A DNA stretch of 47,632 bases. Origin: a bacterium. Its GTDB lineage: Bacteria > Chlamydiota > Chlamydiia > Chlamydiales > SM23-39. Location: NCBI GenBank assembly GCA_021809325.1, contig JAKBAE010000004.1:1-47632 (forward strand), written 5' to 3'. This document shows, one piece after another, positions 17,051 through 25,502 of this stretch; position 1 is the stretch's first letter, and each line of letters opens with the position of its first letter. The notes under the pieces are model-generated. The model worked only from the letters and a program-made list of their open reading frames with translations. It did no database searches and was not told the origin of the DNA. Both the position numbers and the translations under genes were made by a program.

Positions 17051-18439
17051 TTAAAATAAAATCTTTGTATTAAGGATTTCAATTAATTGATTGGCGGGAA
17101 CGCGCTCTTGCTGCATCGAATCGCGATCGCGCAGCGTGACAGTGCCATTTTCTAAGGTGTCGAAATCAACGGTGATGCAATACGGCGTTCCGAGCTCGTC
17201 TTGCCTTCGATAGCGTTTGCCGATTGCACCCGATTCGTCGTATTCGCAATTCCAAAGGCCTTTTAGCGAGGCGAAGATTTCTCTGGCCCGCTCAACGAGC
17301 ATCTCTTTCTTCATGAGGGGAAAAACAGCTGCTTTCACGGGCGCTATGCGCGGCGCGAAATGGAGCACGGTGCGCATCTCCCCATTTTCGAGCTGCTCTT
17401 CGTCATATGCATCGCAGAGGAGCGCAAGAATTGTCCGCTCTACTCCAAACGTCGGCTCTAAGACATGGGGGATATATTTTTCGCGGGTTTCCGGATCGGT
17501 ATACTCGAGATTGCAGCCAGAAAACTCGGCATGGCGTTTCAAATCGAAATCGGTCCGGTAAGCTAAGCCATAGAGCTCGCTCCGTCCAAAAGGGAAATCG
17601 TATACGAGGTCAACTGTCCGCTTTGAGTAGTGGGAGAGCTGCTCTTTTGGATGTTCCTTTTCGTGGACGCGGCCCTTACTCAGACCGATCCGCTCGCACC
17701 AGCGGTGCATTGTGGCCAGCCAGTCCTCGAAAAGAGTCTCCCAATCGGCTTCCCGAATGAAATACTCGATCTCCATTTGCTCGAATTCGACGACGCGGAA
17801 AATGAAGTTTCCGGGAGTGATCTCATTGCGGAACGCCTTGCCAATTTGCGCGACGCCAAAGGGTACCTTCACGCGCATCGTATCGATGATGTTTTTGAAG
17901 TCGAGAAAGATCGCCTGCGCCGTCTCCGGCCGCAAGTAGGCGACGTCCCCTTCATGCCCTGTTTTGCTCATGTGGGTCGAAAACATCAGGTTGAAGTTGC
18001 GCGCCTCGGTAAAATCGGCGGCGCCGCACTTGGGGCATTTCACCTTCCGCTCTCGGATCAATTCGTTCATCTCGCTGAGCGCCATCCCATCCGCCCCGAT
18101 GGACAGCGTCTCTTCAATCAGATGGTCACAGCGGAACCTTGCCTTGCAAGCGCGGCAGTCGATGAGAGCATCATTAAATCCCTCCAGGTGGCCCGAGGCG
18201 AGCCAAGCCCTCGGATGGAGCAAAATCGGGCCGTCCATGCCGACCATGTCGCGCCGCTCTTGGACGAACATCTTCCACCAGAGGTCTTTAATGTTTTTTT
18301 TGAGGGCGGCGCCGTAAGGGCCGAAGGAATAGGTGTTGGCAAAGCCGCCATAGATGTCTGAGCCGGGATAGATAAATCCCCGCCGCTTAGCGAGGGCGAC
18401 GATGGGCTTCAAAGAGTCTTGCAGAGAAGAGGGTTTCAT
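17051..18439 (-). CDS. glyS: Glycyl-tRNA synthetase, alpha2 homodimeric type
   Basis: A class II synthetase of 462 residues that charges tRNA-Gly. It is the single-chain alpha2 type found in some bacteria, archaea and eukaryotes. Seen here are YGGFANTYSFGPYGA (29-43), zinc-ligand motifs CRAC (95-98) with C104 and CPKC (135-138), the RPETAQAIF segment (170-178), motif 2 around FRNEITPGNFIFRVVEFEQM (203-222), and a C-terminal anticodon-binding domain. As I recall, C. trachomatis instead has a large fused alpha-beta GlyRS at the equivalent place before pgsA-glgA, so the enzyme type differs while the neighbourhood is partly kept. Confidence 0.95.
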   Translation of the reverse strand: MKPSSLQDSLKPIVALAKRRGFIYPGSDIYGGFANTYSFGPYGAALKKNIKDLWWKMFVQERRDMVGMDGPILLHPRAWLASGHLEGFNDALIDCRACKARFRCDHLIEETLSIGADGMALSEMNELIRERKVKCPKCGAADFTEARNFNLMFSTHMSKTGHEGDVAYLRPETAQAIFLDFKNIIDTMRVKVPFGVAQIGKAFRNEITPGNFIFRVVEFEQMEIEYFIREADWETLFEDWLATMHRWCERIGLSKGRVHEKEHPKEQLSHYSKRTVDLVYDFPFGRSELYGLAYRTDFDLKRHAEFSGCNLEYTDPETREKYIPHVLEPTFGVERTILALLCDAYDEEQLENGEMRTVLHFAPRIAPVKAAVFPLMKKEMLVERAREIFASLKGLWNCEYDESGAIGKRYRRQDELGTPYCITVDFDTLENGTVTLRDRDSMQQERVPANQLIEILNTKILF

Positions 18440-18490
18440 AATATCTCGCCTATTTTAGGGACAATCTGCGAATATTGCCAAGAGGTTTCT

Positions 18491-19258
18491 ATGATGGATG
18501 CATTTCCCCTTCTCTCGGTTGCGATTTTAGCCGACAGCCAGCACCATTTTCTCCATCAGACCCTGGAGAGCATCGCCAATCAGGAAGAAAAAAACTTTGA
18601 AGTTCTCCTCTTAGACAGTCGCCCCTCTTACGAATGGCAGCCCTTCAAGTGCAGTTTTCCTCTCAGCGTCCATCAAGCGGAAGGACAGACAGAGGGGGCC
18701 GTCATGAACCGGGCGCTGACCCTCAGCCGCGGAATCTACATCCAGTTTCTCCGGCCGGGAGAGCGGTTCCTCTCTTGCCAGGCCACCGCCTATGTCGGCC
18801 AGCTTGCCCAGGAAAACAACTGCCCCGAGATCCTCTACAGCGCTTTTCTACAGAAAGACCCCGAACAGCCTCCGAGGGCAGCGACCTTTCCTCTCCATCT
18901 CATCAAGCAAGGGATTGCCCCCACAAACCTCCATGCCCAGTGGTTTCTTCGCAGCGCCCTGATCGCCCTCGGTGGGTTTAATCCACACTATCATCGCCGC
19001 CCTTCTTTCGACGCCCTCTGCGCGCTCATGAAAAACCACTCCAGGGCCGTCTACTCGCGCCGCGTCTTCGTCGATTGCGAAAGTCGCCCCTCCACGGCCA
19101 TCCAAACGGCGGGCTTTGCCTTAGAAACTTGCAAGATCCTCTATCGCCGCTTTGGGCTTTGGTACGCCTTGCGCTGGCTTTTTGTTCAAGACAGGGCCCT
19201 TCTCGCTCGACGCCTTTGGAAAGCAATCAAAGATGCCTTTTGGGGTGCACGTGCTTAA
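18491..19258 (+). CDS. GT2-like family glycosyltransferase
   Basis: A 255-residue protein starting at the ATG at 18491, six bases after an AGAGG ribosome-binding site. I rejected a longer frame start at 18419 because it lies inside glyS. The N-terminus LLSVAILADSQHHFLHQTLE, followed by NFEVLLLDS, has the pattern of GT-A family 2 glycosyltransferases, and GIYIQFLRPGERF stands where the donor-binding DxD loop is expected. The acidic DxD itself is replaced (RPGE), so activity or metal use is uncertain. The C-terminus is basic and amphipathic, suggesting membrane association. Its TAA stop is fused to a palindromic repeat. Confidence 0.65.
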   Translation: MMDAFPLLSVAILADSQHHFLHQTLESIANQEEKNFEVLLLDSRPSYEWQPFKCSFPLSVHQAEGQTEGAVMNRALTLSRGIYIQFLRPGERFLSCQATAYVGQLAQENNCPEILYSAFLQKDPEQPPRAATFPLHLIKQGIAPTNLHAQWFLRSALIALGGFNPHYHRRPSFDALCALMKNHSRAVYSRRVFVDCESRPSTAIQTAGFALETCKILYRRFGLWYALRWLFVQDRALLARRLWKAIKDAFWGARA

Positions 19259-19291
19259 GGGCCCCGCCCTTTAGAATCCTCAATATTGAGG
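19256..19291 (+). repeat. Short palindromic repeat overlapping a stop codon, with a second palindrome
   Basis: A hairpin AAGGGC/GCCCTT (19257-19262 and 19266-19271) incorporates the TAA stop of the glycosyltransferase gene. It is followed by TTTAGAATCCT as at 5280-5289, then by the perfect 14-bp palindrome CCTCAATATTGAGG (19278-19291), which contains the doxX stop at 19280-19282. It separates two convergent genes and is probably a bidirectional terminator built from the same repeat family. Confidence 0.65.
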
Positions 19292-19768
19292 CCAGTTTCT
19301 AGAGAGCCGTTTGATCCAGCCGTCTATAGAAACCTTTCCCGGACCGAAAATGAGGATGATGAACGATGCGATAAGGAAGGGGAAGGGAGTTTGGGTGACA
19401 AGAATGGAAGGGTCTATAATAAAGTGCAAGTCGCTGAAGACGTGGTTATGGGCCAGGCCAATGGCTGCAATCATAGTGATGATCAGCGGGATTGCCGAGA
19501 GGCGCGAAGCAAAGCCGACGAGGATGAGAATCCCAAAGATGAACTCGGTAAGGCCGACGAGGTAAACGTACGCAGGAGCAAGTCCGAGTGTGGCAAAGAA
19601 TTGGATCGCTTTTTCAGGGGTGAATAGCTTGGCCCAGCCGGAGACGATGAACTGATGGCCCCAGATGATCCGGATCAGGAGGAGAAAGAGGCTTTGTAAG
19701 TGCGTTCCGATCCAGATGAACCAGTTGTAAAATCTTGAGCAAACATTGATGAAAGGGTTGACGTACAT
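19280..19768 (-). CDS. DoxX family membrane protein
   Basis: A 162-residue inner-membrane protein with about four hydrophobic helices. The DoxX family pattern is visible: LLIRIIWGHQFIVSGWAKLF, then GLAPAYVYLVGLTEFIFGIL and LVGFASRLSAIPLIITMIAA. DoxX-type proteins are found in respiratory and redox contexts, but their reaction is not well defined. A His/Asp-bearing loop (HNHVFSDLHFIIDP) separates helices three and four. The gene is monocistronic, divergent from rlmN and convergent with the glycosyltransferase gene. Confidence 0.85.
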   Translation of the reverse strand: MYVNPFINVCSRFYNWFIWIGTHLQSLFLLLIRIIWGHQFIVSGWAKLFTPEKAIQFFATLGLAPAYVYLVGLTEFIFGILILVGFASRLSAIPLIITMIAAIGLAHNHVFSDLHFIIDPSILVTQTPFPFLIASFIILIFGPGKVSIDGWIKRLSRNWPQY

Positions 19769-19833
19769 GGAAAAGCACCAATAGTGAACTTTTTTATTAC
19801 AATGAAGAGGCTCCTTTTTTTTAACAAGGGGCT

Positions 19834-20904
19834 ATGATATGCTTTTTGTCCATGGAAGTATGTGGGTTTACTTTTGAGGAACTGGGCGACTGGCTGGAGC
19901 AGGCCGGCGAAAAACGGTTTCGCGCGGCTCAGATCTTTGACTGGATCTATCGCAAAGGGGTTTTGTCTTTTGAAGGGATGGAAAACCTTAGCAAGGAGCT
20001 GAGAAAACGGCTCGCGGAGTCTCTGCGGTTTCCTCTCTTAAAGCTTGCCGCCGTCCAGGAATCAGATGAGACTTCAAAATTTCTTTGGGAGCTCAGCGAC
20101 GGCAAACGGGTAGAGTCGGTCCTGATCCGCTCTTTCGATAGAAGGACCGTGTGCCTCTCTTCCCAGGTCGGATGTCCTGCCCGCTGCGCCTTTTGCGCTT
20201 CCGGCCGGGAGGGGTTGATCCGTTCGCTGACGGCGGGAGAGATCGTCGAACAGGCTCTTCATATCGATCGATTTTTGAAGGAAAAAGGGGAGAGGGTCTG
20301 CCATCTCGTCTATATGGGCATGGGCGAGCCGCTTGAGAATTACGACGCGGTGCTCAAATCGATCCGCATTCTGAACGACGAGAGAACCCTCCATATTTCG
20401 CAGCGGCGCATGACCGTATCGACAGTGGGGATTGCCCCGGAAATCCGCAGGCTTGCCGAAGAAAGGCTCTTTGTCAATTTAGTTTTATCTCTTCATGCTC
20501 CAAACCAGCATTTTCGCAAGAAGATCATCCCGTTTGCGAGAAAATATCCTCTGGAAGAAATCCTCTCGGCGATGGACTTTTATGCTGAAAAGACCCGCCG
20601 CGACATCACCTACGAATATACTTTGCTCTCGAAGATCAATGATCAAGAAGAACATGCGATCGAGCTTGCTTCCCTGTTGAGAGGGAAGCAGTGCACTGTG
20701 AACCTCATTCCTTATAATCCGGTCCAGGGTCTCAGGTTGGAGCGCCCGGACCGAGCGAATGTGTGCGCATTTCAAAAAATTTTAGAATCTAGAGGAATCC
20801 GGACGACCTGGAGGTATACCAAGGGCGATGATATCGCGGCGGCTTGCGGCCAGCTCGCCTTGCAGAAACCTTCCGGGTTGACGAATTTCGGAGCTACGAG
20901 TTAG
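19834..20904 (+). CDS. rlmN: Dual-specificity RNA methyltransferase RlmN
   Basis: A 356-residue radical SAM enzyme that methylates C2 of A2503 in 23S rRNA (and often A37 of tRNAs). The iron-sulfur cluster motif CPARCAFC gives cysteines at 114, 118 and 121. The second mechanistic cysteine is in DDIAAACGQLA at about 338. The GMGEPLENY motif (about 161-169) and SLHAPN segment are typical of the family. I kept the ATG at 19834 because AAGGGG lies five bases upstream; the ATG at 19852 has no such site. pgsA starts 24 bases after the stop. Confidence 0.95.
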   Translation: MICFLSMEVCGFTFEELGDWLEQAGEKRFRAAQIFDWIYRKGVLSFEGMENLSKELRKRLAESLRFPLLKLAAVQESDETSKFLWELSDGKRVESVLIRSFDRRTVCLSSQVGCPARCAFCASGREGLIRSLTAGEIVEQALHIDRFLKEKGERVCHLVYMGMGEPLENYDAVLKSIRILNDERTLHISQRRMTVSTVGIAPEIRRLAEERLFVNLVLSLHAPNQHFRKKIIPFARKYPLEEILSAMDFYAEKTRRDITYEYTLLSKINDQEEHAIELASLLRGKQCTVNLIPYNPVQGLRLERPDRANVCAFQKILESRGIRTTWRYTKGDDIAAACGQLALQKPSGLTNFGATS

Positions 20905-20928
20905 TCTGTCTTAAAATCACTGTAGTGC

Positions 20929-21513
20929 ATGAGTCTAGCCCATTACTTTACTTTTCTTCGGATCTTGATTAGTCCGGCTTTTCCGATCCTCTATCTCGAG
21001 TACGAGTGGTTTGGCATCCCATTAAAGGCCCTGCCGTTCGTACTCCTTTTTTTACTTTGCGTTTGCGAGTCGTCCGATTTAGTCGACGGGATCATCGCGC
21101 GCCGGCGCAACCAGGTGACCGATTTGGGGAAAGTACTCGATCCGATGGCCGACAGCATTACGCGGATTTCCCTCTTTCTGACGTTTACACAGGGGCCTCT
21201 TGCGCTTCCCTTGAGCATTGTCCTGATTTTTCTTTATCGGGACTTTTTGATCAGCACGTTACGTACATTGTGCGCTTTGCGCGGCATTGCACTGGCTGCC
21301 CGCTTTAGCGGAAAGATGAAGGCGGTCATCCAGGCGATCGCCCTCTTTTTGATTCTCTTGCTGATGATCCCCTATACTCAAGGGCTCCTTTCTCTAGAAA
21401 TGTTTAGACAGGTGAGCATTTGCGCTGTCTCCGTCGCTGCGGTCTATGCCGTTATCTCGGCGGTTGATTACTTCTATGCCAATCGGATGTTCATTAAAAA
21501 AGCTTTATCATAA
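20929..21513 (+). CDS. pgsA: CDP-alcohol phosphatidyltransferase, probably PgsA
   Basis: A 194-residue integral membrane enzyme that joins CDP-diacylglycerol and an alcohol, most likely glycerol 3-phosphate to give phosphatidylglycerophosphate. The full family motif is present and exactly spaced: D50, D53, G54, A57, R58, G67, D71 and D75, within SSDLVDGIIARRRNQVTDLG and the following KVLDPMAD. There are about five hydrophobic helices. The pgsA assignment also rests on its place next to glgA, as in C. trachomatis (recalled). It shares a palindromic terminator with the convergent glgA. The start lacks a strong ribosome-binding site. Confidence 0.88.
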   Translation: MSLAHYFTFLRILISPAFPILYLEYEWFGIPLKALPFVLLFLLCVCESSDLVDGIIARRRNQVTDLGKVLDPMADSITRISLFLTFTQGPLALPLSIVLIFLYRDFLISTLRTLCALRGIALAARFSGKMKAVIQAIALFLILLLMIPYTQGLLSLEMFRQVSICAVSVAAVYAVISAVDYFYANRMFIKKALS

Positions 21514-21531
21514 CTGAGCGATACCAACACG

Positions 21532-21586
21532 CACTCAAAAATCGACTATAGGGCTTTCACCCAGTCCTATAGCCGATTTTTGAGTG
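21532..21586. terminator. Bidirectional terminator hairpin between pgsA and glgA
   Basis: Arms of 21 bases at 21532-21552 and 21566-21586 match with a single wobble-compatible mismatch around a 13-base loop. The stem ends carry A-runs and T-runs, so it can terminate both converging transcripts. The glgA TGA (minus strand, 21559-21557) is in the loop, so the right arm encodes the last nine or so residues of GlgA. Confidence 0.8.
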
Positions 21587-23089
21587 TGTTTCGGTAGAAA
21601 TAGTGATTTTAGCTGGGGCTGCGGGCTTATTTGCAGGCGAGCTCTTTAAATAGAGCTTCAGGTATTCCTGGGCAGGTTTGCGCCAGCTGCAGTCGGTCTC
21701 CATCATGCGCCTGAGCATGGCCAGGCAGGTGGGCTGTTCGGCGTGCCAGAAGGAAAAGGCCCGTTGGAGGGTGGTCCGCAAAGCCTCTACCGTAGGCTCT
21801 TTGAAGACGAAGCCATTTCTTTTTTCAAGAGGGACCATCCCGTCTTCGCAATCGAATACCGTGTCTCTAAGGCCCCCTGTGGAGCGGACGATCGGGATCG
21901 TTCCGTAGTGCATCGCGATGATCTGGGTGAGGCCGCACGGCTCGAAGAGCGAAGGGACAAGAACGAAGTCGAGGGCGGCATAGAGCAGATGGGCAAGGGG
22001 GTCGCTGTAGCGGTATTCAAGAAAGACATGCGGGTGGTTTTTATAACGCTTTTTCAGCTCGTCGAACTGGTGTTGGATCGCGGAAGAGGAGGAAGAGCCC
22101 ATGAGGGCAAAAGCGCCGCCTGCGTCCAAAACAGCTTCTATGGCAGCTTGGATAAGGTAAATCCCCTTTTGAGGAACCAGACGGGTAATGGCTCCTACCA
22201 GAGGCCGGCCTAGACTTTTCAGTTTGAACTTCTCTTGCAAAAGCCGTTTATTCGCATTTTTTGCTTCTCTGATTTTGGCTAGCGGATCGCTCGAATGGTA
22301 GCGGACAGCTAAATGAGGATCTTTTGCCGGATTCCAGACCGTTTGATCTACTCCATTTAAGATCCCTTTTACTTTCGCCCTTTTTAAAAATTGATCGAGG
22401 CCGAAACCCATTGAAGGTTCCTGAATCTCTTGCGCATAGGAGGGTGAGACCGTATTGACTGCATCGGAATAGAGGATGCCCCCTTTGAGAAGGTTGATCG
22501 ACTGGGGGTAAAGGGGATTAGTGTCTTGCAGTCGCCCCGGTGTTAAGTAGGCAGCTCCTTTCATCCCGATCGCATCGAGATCCCTTGTCCCGCATTTTCC
22601 TTGGTACTCGAGGTTGTGAATGGTAAAGATGACTTTTCCTACGCGGATTTTTGAAGCGAACATGCCACGAAGCAAAGGAGCGCAGGCAGCGGCATGCCAG
22701 TCATGAAGATGAAGGATATCAATCGGTTTTTTAAGGGCTGCCAGATACTCCATAGCGGCTTTGCAAAAGTGTAAAAACCGCGGGGCGTCGTCGGGAAACC
22801 CGTAGATTTGGCTGCGCCGAAAGTAATCTTCTTCTCGCGGCTCAATAAGGTGGAGGCGGCACTCTTCAACTGCCGCAGACCAGATTGTGTTGGAGGCGTT
22901 CGGCCCCCCGGTAGGCTCAACGGCAAGCTCTGTGAGCTTGGACGGATCGATGAAGGAGTATTTTGGAAGGATCACATCGACCTGATGGTGTTGTCGGGTG
23001 AGCTCTCTGGATAAACCAAGAACGACCTCGCCTAATCCCCCTGCTTTTGCAATAGGGGCGAATTCTGATGCAATTTGTACAATTTTCAT
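21557..23089 (-). CDS. glgA: Glycogen synthase GlgA
   Basis: A GT5 glycogen synthase of 510 residues that extends alpha-1,4-glucan from ADP-glucose. The donor-binding motif KAGGL is at 15-19, and the nucleotide-sugar site SLFEPCGLTQ lies near residue 400. HDWHAAACAPLL (about 130) is the family's HDWHA block. The C-terminus carries about 28 extra low-complexity residues (PANKPAAPAK... GYRTG) beyond the enzyme's usual end. The final part is encoded by the arm of a terminator hairpin, so the extension may be a recent read-through of that element. The gene is transcribed alone, with an AT-rich 195-bp upstream region. Confidence 0.95.
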   Translation of the reverse strand: MKIVQIASEFAPIAKAGGLGEVVLGLSRELTRQHHQVDVILPKYSFIDPSKLTELAVEPTGGPNASNTIWSAAVEECRLHLIEPREEDYFRRSQIYGFPDDAPRFLHFCKAAMEYLAALKKPIDILHLHDWHAAACAPLLRGMFASKIRVGKVIFTIHNLEYQGKCGTRDLDAIGMKGAAYLTPGRLQDTNPLYPQSINLLKGGILYSDAVNTVSPSYAQEIQEPSMGFGLDQFLKRAKVKGILNGVDQTVWNPAKDPHLAVRYHSSDPLAKIREAKNANKRLLQEKFKLKSLGRPLVGAITRLVPQKGIYLIQAAIEAVLDAGGAFALMGSSSSSAIQHQFDELKKRYKNHPHVFLEYRYSDPLAHLLYAALDFVLVPSLFEPCGLTQIIAMHYGTIPIVRSTGGLRDTVFDCEDGMVPLEKRNGFVFKEPTVEALRTTLQRAFSFWHAEQPTCLAMLRRMMETDCSWRKPAQEYLKLYLKSSPANKPAAPAKITISTETHSKIGYRTG

Positions 23090-23219
23090 AATTTCCCTCT
23101 ATAACATATTTTCTTTGTTTGAAAAGAAAAAAATTCAAAAAGAAAAAATTTATTTTATTGAATTTTAGCTCTTGTATTCTACTTACTGTCAGTTGGTTAT
23201 GGCGGGCAGTCTCTAGGGA

Positions 23220-23249
23220 TTGCAAAAAATTTCAGGGATGCGCTATGAT
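23220..23249 (+). promoter_or_regulatory. Predicted promoter for tRNA-Gln and the prs operon
   Basis: A -35 box TTGCAA (23220-23225) and a -10 box TATGAT (23244-23249) are 18 bases apart, about 35 bases upstream of the tRNA 5' end. The -35 hexamer is identical to that proposed for clpC. Confidence 0.55.
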
Positions 23250-23283
23250 CGATCTCGTTTTTTTGATTCTCCTCTTGGAACAC

Positions 23284-23355
23284 TGGGGTGTCGCCAAGCG
23301 GTAAGGCAGCGGTTTTTGGTACCGCCATCCGGAGGTTCGAATCCTTCCACCCCAA
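23284..23355 (+). tRNA. tRNA-Gln (anticodon TTG)
   Basis: The 72-base cloverleaf is complete. Acceptor stem TGGGGTG pairs with CACCCCA at 23348-23354 and A is the discriminator. The D arm has AAGCGGTAAGGC. The anticodon stem GCGGT/ACCGC encloses loop TTTTGGT with anticodon TTG. The T arm contains GGTTCGAATCC. The overall match to bacterial tRNA-Gln(UUG) is strong. CCA is not encoded. The prs start codon follows ten bases after the tRNA. Confidence 0.96.
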
Positions 23356-23365
23356 TTATAGATCT

Positions 23366-24307
23366 ATGGTAGAACGAGATGCTGCATGGCTCTTTTTTTC
23401 CGGCTCTTCTCATCCGGCACTAGCCGCTGAGATTACCCGCTTTCTTGGGCAAACCCAGGGAAAAATTGCCATTGAACGCTTTCCCGATGGAGAGATTGGG
23501 ATTCAAATTCTTGAGAATGTGAGGGGCAAAGATATATTTTTGCTCCAATCGATAGCTCGCCGTCCGAATCACTATCTCATGGAGTTGTTAATTATTGTAG
23601 ATGCGCTTAAACGCGCGTCTGCTAAAAGCATCTCTGTTCTTTTGCCATATTATGGATATGCGAGGCAGGATCGAAAGAATAAAGGCCGGACCCCGATTAC
23701 CGCCAAGCTGGTGGCAGACCTTTTGGAAAAGGCGGGGGTTACGCGTGTTTTGACGTTGGACTTGCATACGGAGCAGATCCAAGGGTTTTTCGATATCCCC
23801 GTCGATAACCTCTATGCAAGACCTCTCTTCGTCCATGCGATTTGGGAGATGGGGCTGCAGGATATTGTGGTTGTCTCTCCGGATGTGGGGAGCAATAAGC
23901 TGGCGAGGCGTTTCGCTGAGGATTTAAAAGCGGATATTGCCATTGTTGATAAGCGCCGCATCGATGAGAGTGCGGGGAAGGTTGAAGTTAGCGCCCTGAT
24001 TGGAGATGTGAAGGGCAAAAACGCTCTGATTGTCGATGATATTTGCTCTACCGGCTCGACTTTGGCCGCGGCTGCCAAAGTATGCAGGAGAGAAGGGGCA
24101 AAGAGCGTGTATGCGTTTATTACGCATGGGTTTTCAGCCGCAAGAGCTCTGGAGGGGGACGTTTTAGATGGCGTCTACTTCACCGACTCAATTCCCCCGA
24201 TGGAAAAGCTGGAGGGGGTGAAAACGGTGTCGGTGGCCTCTCTTTTTGGGCAGGCGGTGCAGAGATTGTTGGCGGCCGAGTCGATCTCGTCGCTGTTTAA
24301 GAGTTAA
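23366..24307 (+). CDS. prs: Ribose-phosphate pyrophosphokinase
   Basis: A 313-residue PRPP synthetase that converts ribose 5-phosphate and ATP to PRPP for nucleotide, histidine or NAD synthesis. Seen are the ATP-loop region YGYARQDRKNKGRTPITAKL, the LDLHTEQIQGFF segment, and the PRPP-binding loop VDDICSTGSTL. I chose the ATG at 23366 because the longer frame start at 23288 lies within the tRNA. As I recall, C. trachomatis has glgA and ctc adjacent here without prs, so this may mark a fuller nucleotide metabolism in this lineage. It heads the run prs-rplY-pth-rpsF-rpsR-rplI. Confidence 0.95.
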   Translation: MVERDAAWLFFSGSSHPALAAEITRFLGQTQGKIAIERFPDGEIGIQILENVRGKDIFLLQSIARRPNHYLMELLIIVDALKRASAKSISVLLPYYGYARQDRKNKGRTPITAKLVADLLEKAGVTRVLTLDLHTEQIQGFFDIPVDNLYARPLFVHAIWEMGLQDIVVVSPDVGSNKLARRFAEDLKADIAIVDKRRIDESAGKVEVSALIGDVKGKNALIVDDICSTGSTLAAAAKVCRREGAKSVYAFITHGFSAARALEGDVLDGVYFTDSIPPMEKLEGVKTVSVASLFGQAVQRLLAAESISSLFKS

Positions 24308-24323
24308 GATAAGGAAAATAGAT

Positions 24324-24899
24324 ATGAAATTGTCATTGAAAAAGCGCGCCGGCGCTCTTAAGAGCGAGACGAAATCGATCCGCCGAGAAGGAAATATTCC
24401 GGCTATTCTTTATGGATCAGGTTACGCGCCCGAGAAAGTCGTAGTGCCCGGTACAGAATTTGAAGCCATTCTCCGGCAGCTCAAACTGAAAAATCACCAG
24501 TTGGCCACAACCGTCTTCGAGCTTCACATCGATGGAGCAAATAAGAAAGCGCTTGTGAAAGACATCCAATATCATCCTGCAACTTACGCGATTGAGCATC
24601 TCGATTTTATTGTCTTGGATGAGAGCAAGGCTGTTACTGTTAAGGTGCCGATTCAAATCCAAGGCGCGGCAGACTGCGTCGGCGTGAAACTGGGCGGGAC
24701 TCTTCGTCAAGTGATCCGCGCTCTGAAAGTCTCTTGCTTGCCTACGCACATTCCGGCTGAATTCCAGATCGATGTCCGCGATCTTGGACTTACGCAGTCG
24801 AAGCGGCTTTCCGATATCGCGATGCCGGCCCATGTCCGCCCACTGGCGCTCATGAGCGAAGTTGCGGTTGTGGTAGCGAAAGCGAAGGGCGCAGCGTAA
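24324..24899 (+). CDS. rplY: 50S ribosomal protein L25 (general stress protein Ctc)
   Basis: A 191-residue L25/Ctc protein that binds 5S rRNA. It is the long form, with an N-terminal L25 domain (about 1-90; typical segment REGNIPAILYGSG) and a C-terminal TL5/Ctc beta domain (about 100-185). The ATG at 24324 follows an AAGGAAA ribosome-binding site; an upstream in-frame start at 24246 lies in prs. pth follows one base after the stop, the widespread bacterial ctc-pth arrangement, also present in Chlamydia. Confidence 0.95.
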   Translation: MKLSLKKRAGALKSETKSIRREGNIPAILYGSGYAPEKVVVPGTEFEAILRQLKLKNHQLATTVFELHIDGANKKALVKDIQYHPATYAIEHLDFIVLDESKAVTVKVPIQIQGAADCVGVKLGGTLRQVIRALKVSCLPTHIPAEFQIDVRDLGLTQSKRLSDIAMPAHVRPLALMSEVAVVVAKAKGAA

Positions 24900-24900
24900 G

Positions 24901-25476
24901 ATGGCTTCCTTTCTCATCGCGGGGTTGGGAAATCCCGGCAAGGCGTATGAGAAAACCAGGCATAATATTGGCTTTCGGGCTGTAGAAGAGATCGCCCGAA
25001 GAAATGCGCTAGTCTTTAAGAAAAAGCTCCTTTTACGGGGACGGGTAGCGCAGGGCTTGGTGCAGGAAAAGAAGCTTTTTTTGCTCGAGCCCGAGACATA
25101 CATGAATCTAAGCGGCCCCATGGTCGCAAAGATGATGAAAAAGCACTCCATTGCTCTCGAGAATTTTCTCGTGATAGTCGATGATATTTCCTTGCCCTTT
25201 GGCCGGATCCGGCTGAGGTCTGCAAGCGGAAGCGGCGGCCACAACGGGCTCAAGAGCGTGGAAGAGTCTTTAGGGACAAATGCCTACGCGCGTCTTCGCA
25301 TCGGAGTCGGAGACCGCAAAGAAGGCGATTTGGCGAGCTATGTATTGGCTCCCTTTACTCCGAATGAAGAGAAGCTTGTTCCGGAAGTTCTGGAGCGGGC
25401 GGCCGATGTGGCCAATGTTTGGTTGACTGATGGATTAACAAGTGCGATGAACCGCGCAAATCAAACCAGTTTGTGA
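24901..25476 (+). CDS. pth: Peptidyl-tRNA hydrolase
   Basis: A 191-residue Pth that releases peptides from prematurely dissociated peptidyl-tRNA. The N-terminal GLGNPGKAYEKTRHNIGF holds N11 and the catalytic base H21. The YMNLSG segment and the VDDISLPFGRIRLR / SGSGGHNGLKS block complete the active-site signature. Length is normal. It is tightly packed after rplY, and its last codons come just before rpsF. Confidence 0.97.
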   Translation: MASFLIAGLGNPGKAYEKTRHNIGFRAVEEIARRNALVFKKKLLLRGRVAQGLVQEKKLFLLEPETYMNLSGPMVAKMMKKHSIALENFLVIVDDISLPFGRIRLRSASGSGGHNGLKSVEESLGTNAYARLRIGVGDRKEGDLASYVLAPFTPNEEKLVPEVLERAADVANVWLTDGLTSAMNRANQTSL

Positions 25477-25502
25477 AATGGTTCATCCCAACCGGAGAAA
25501 AA

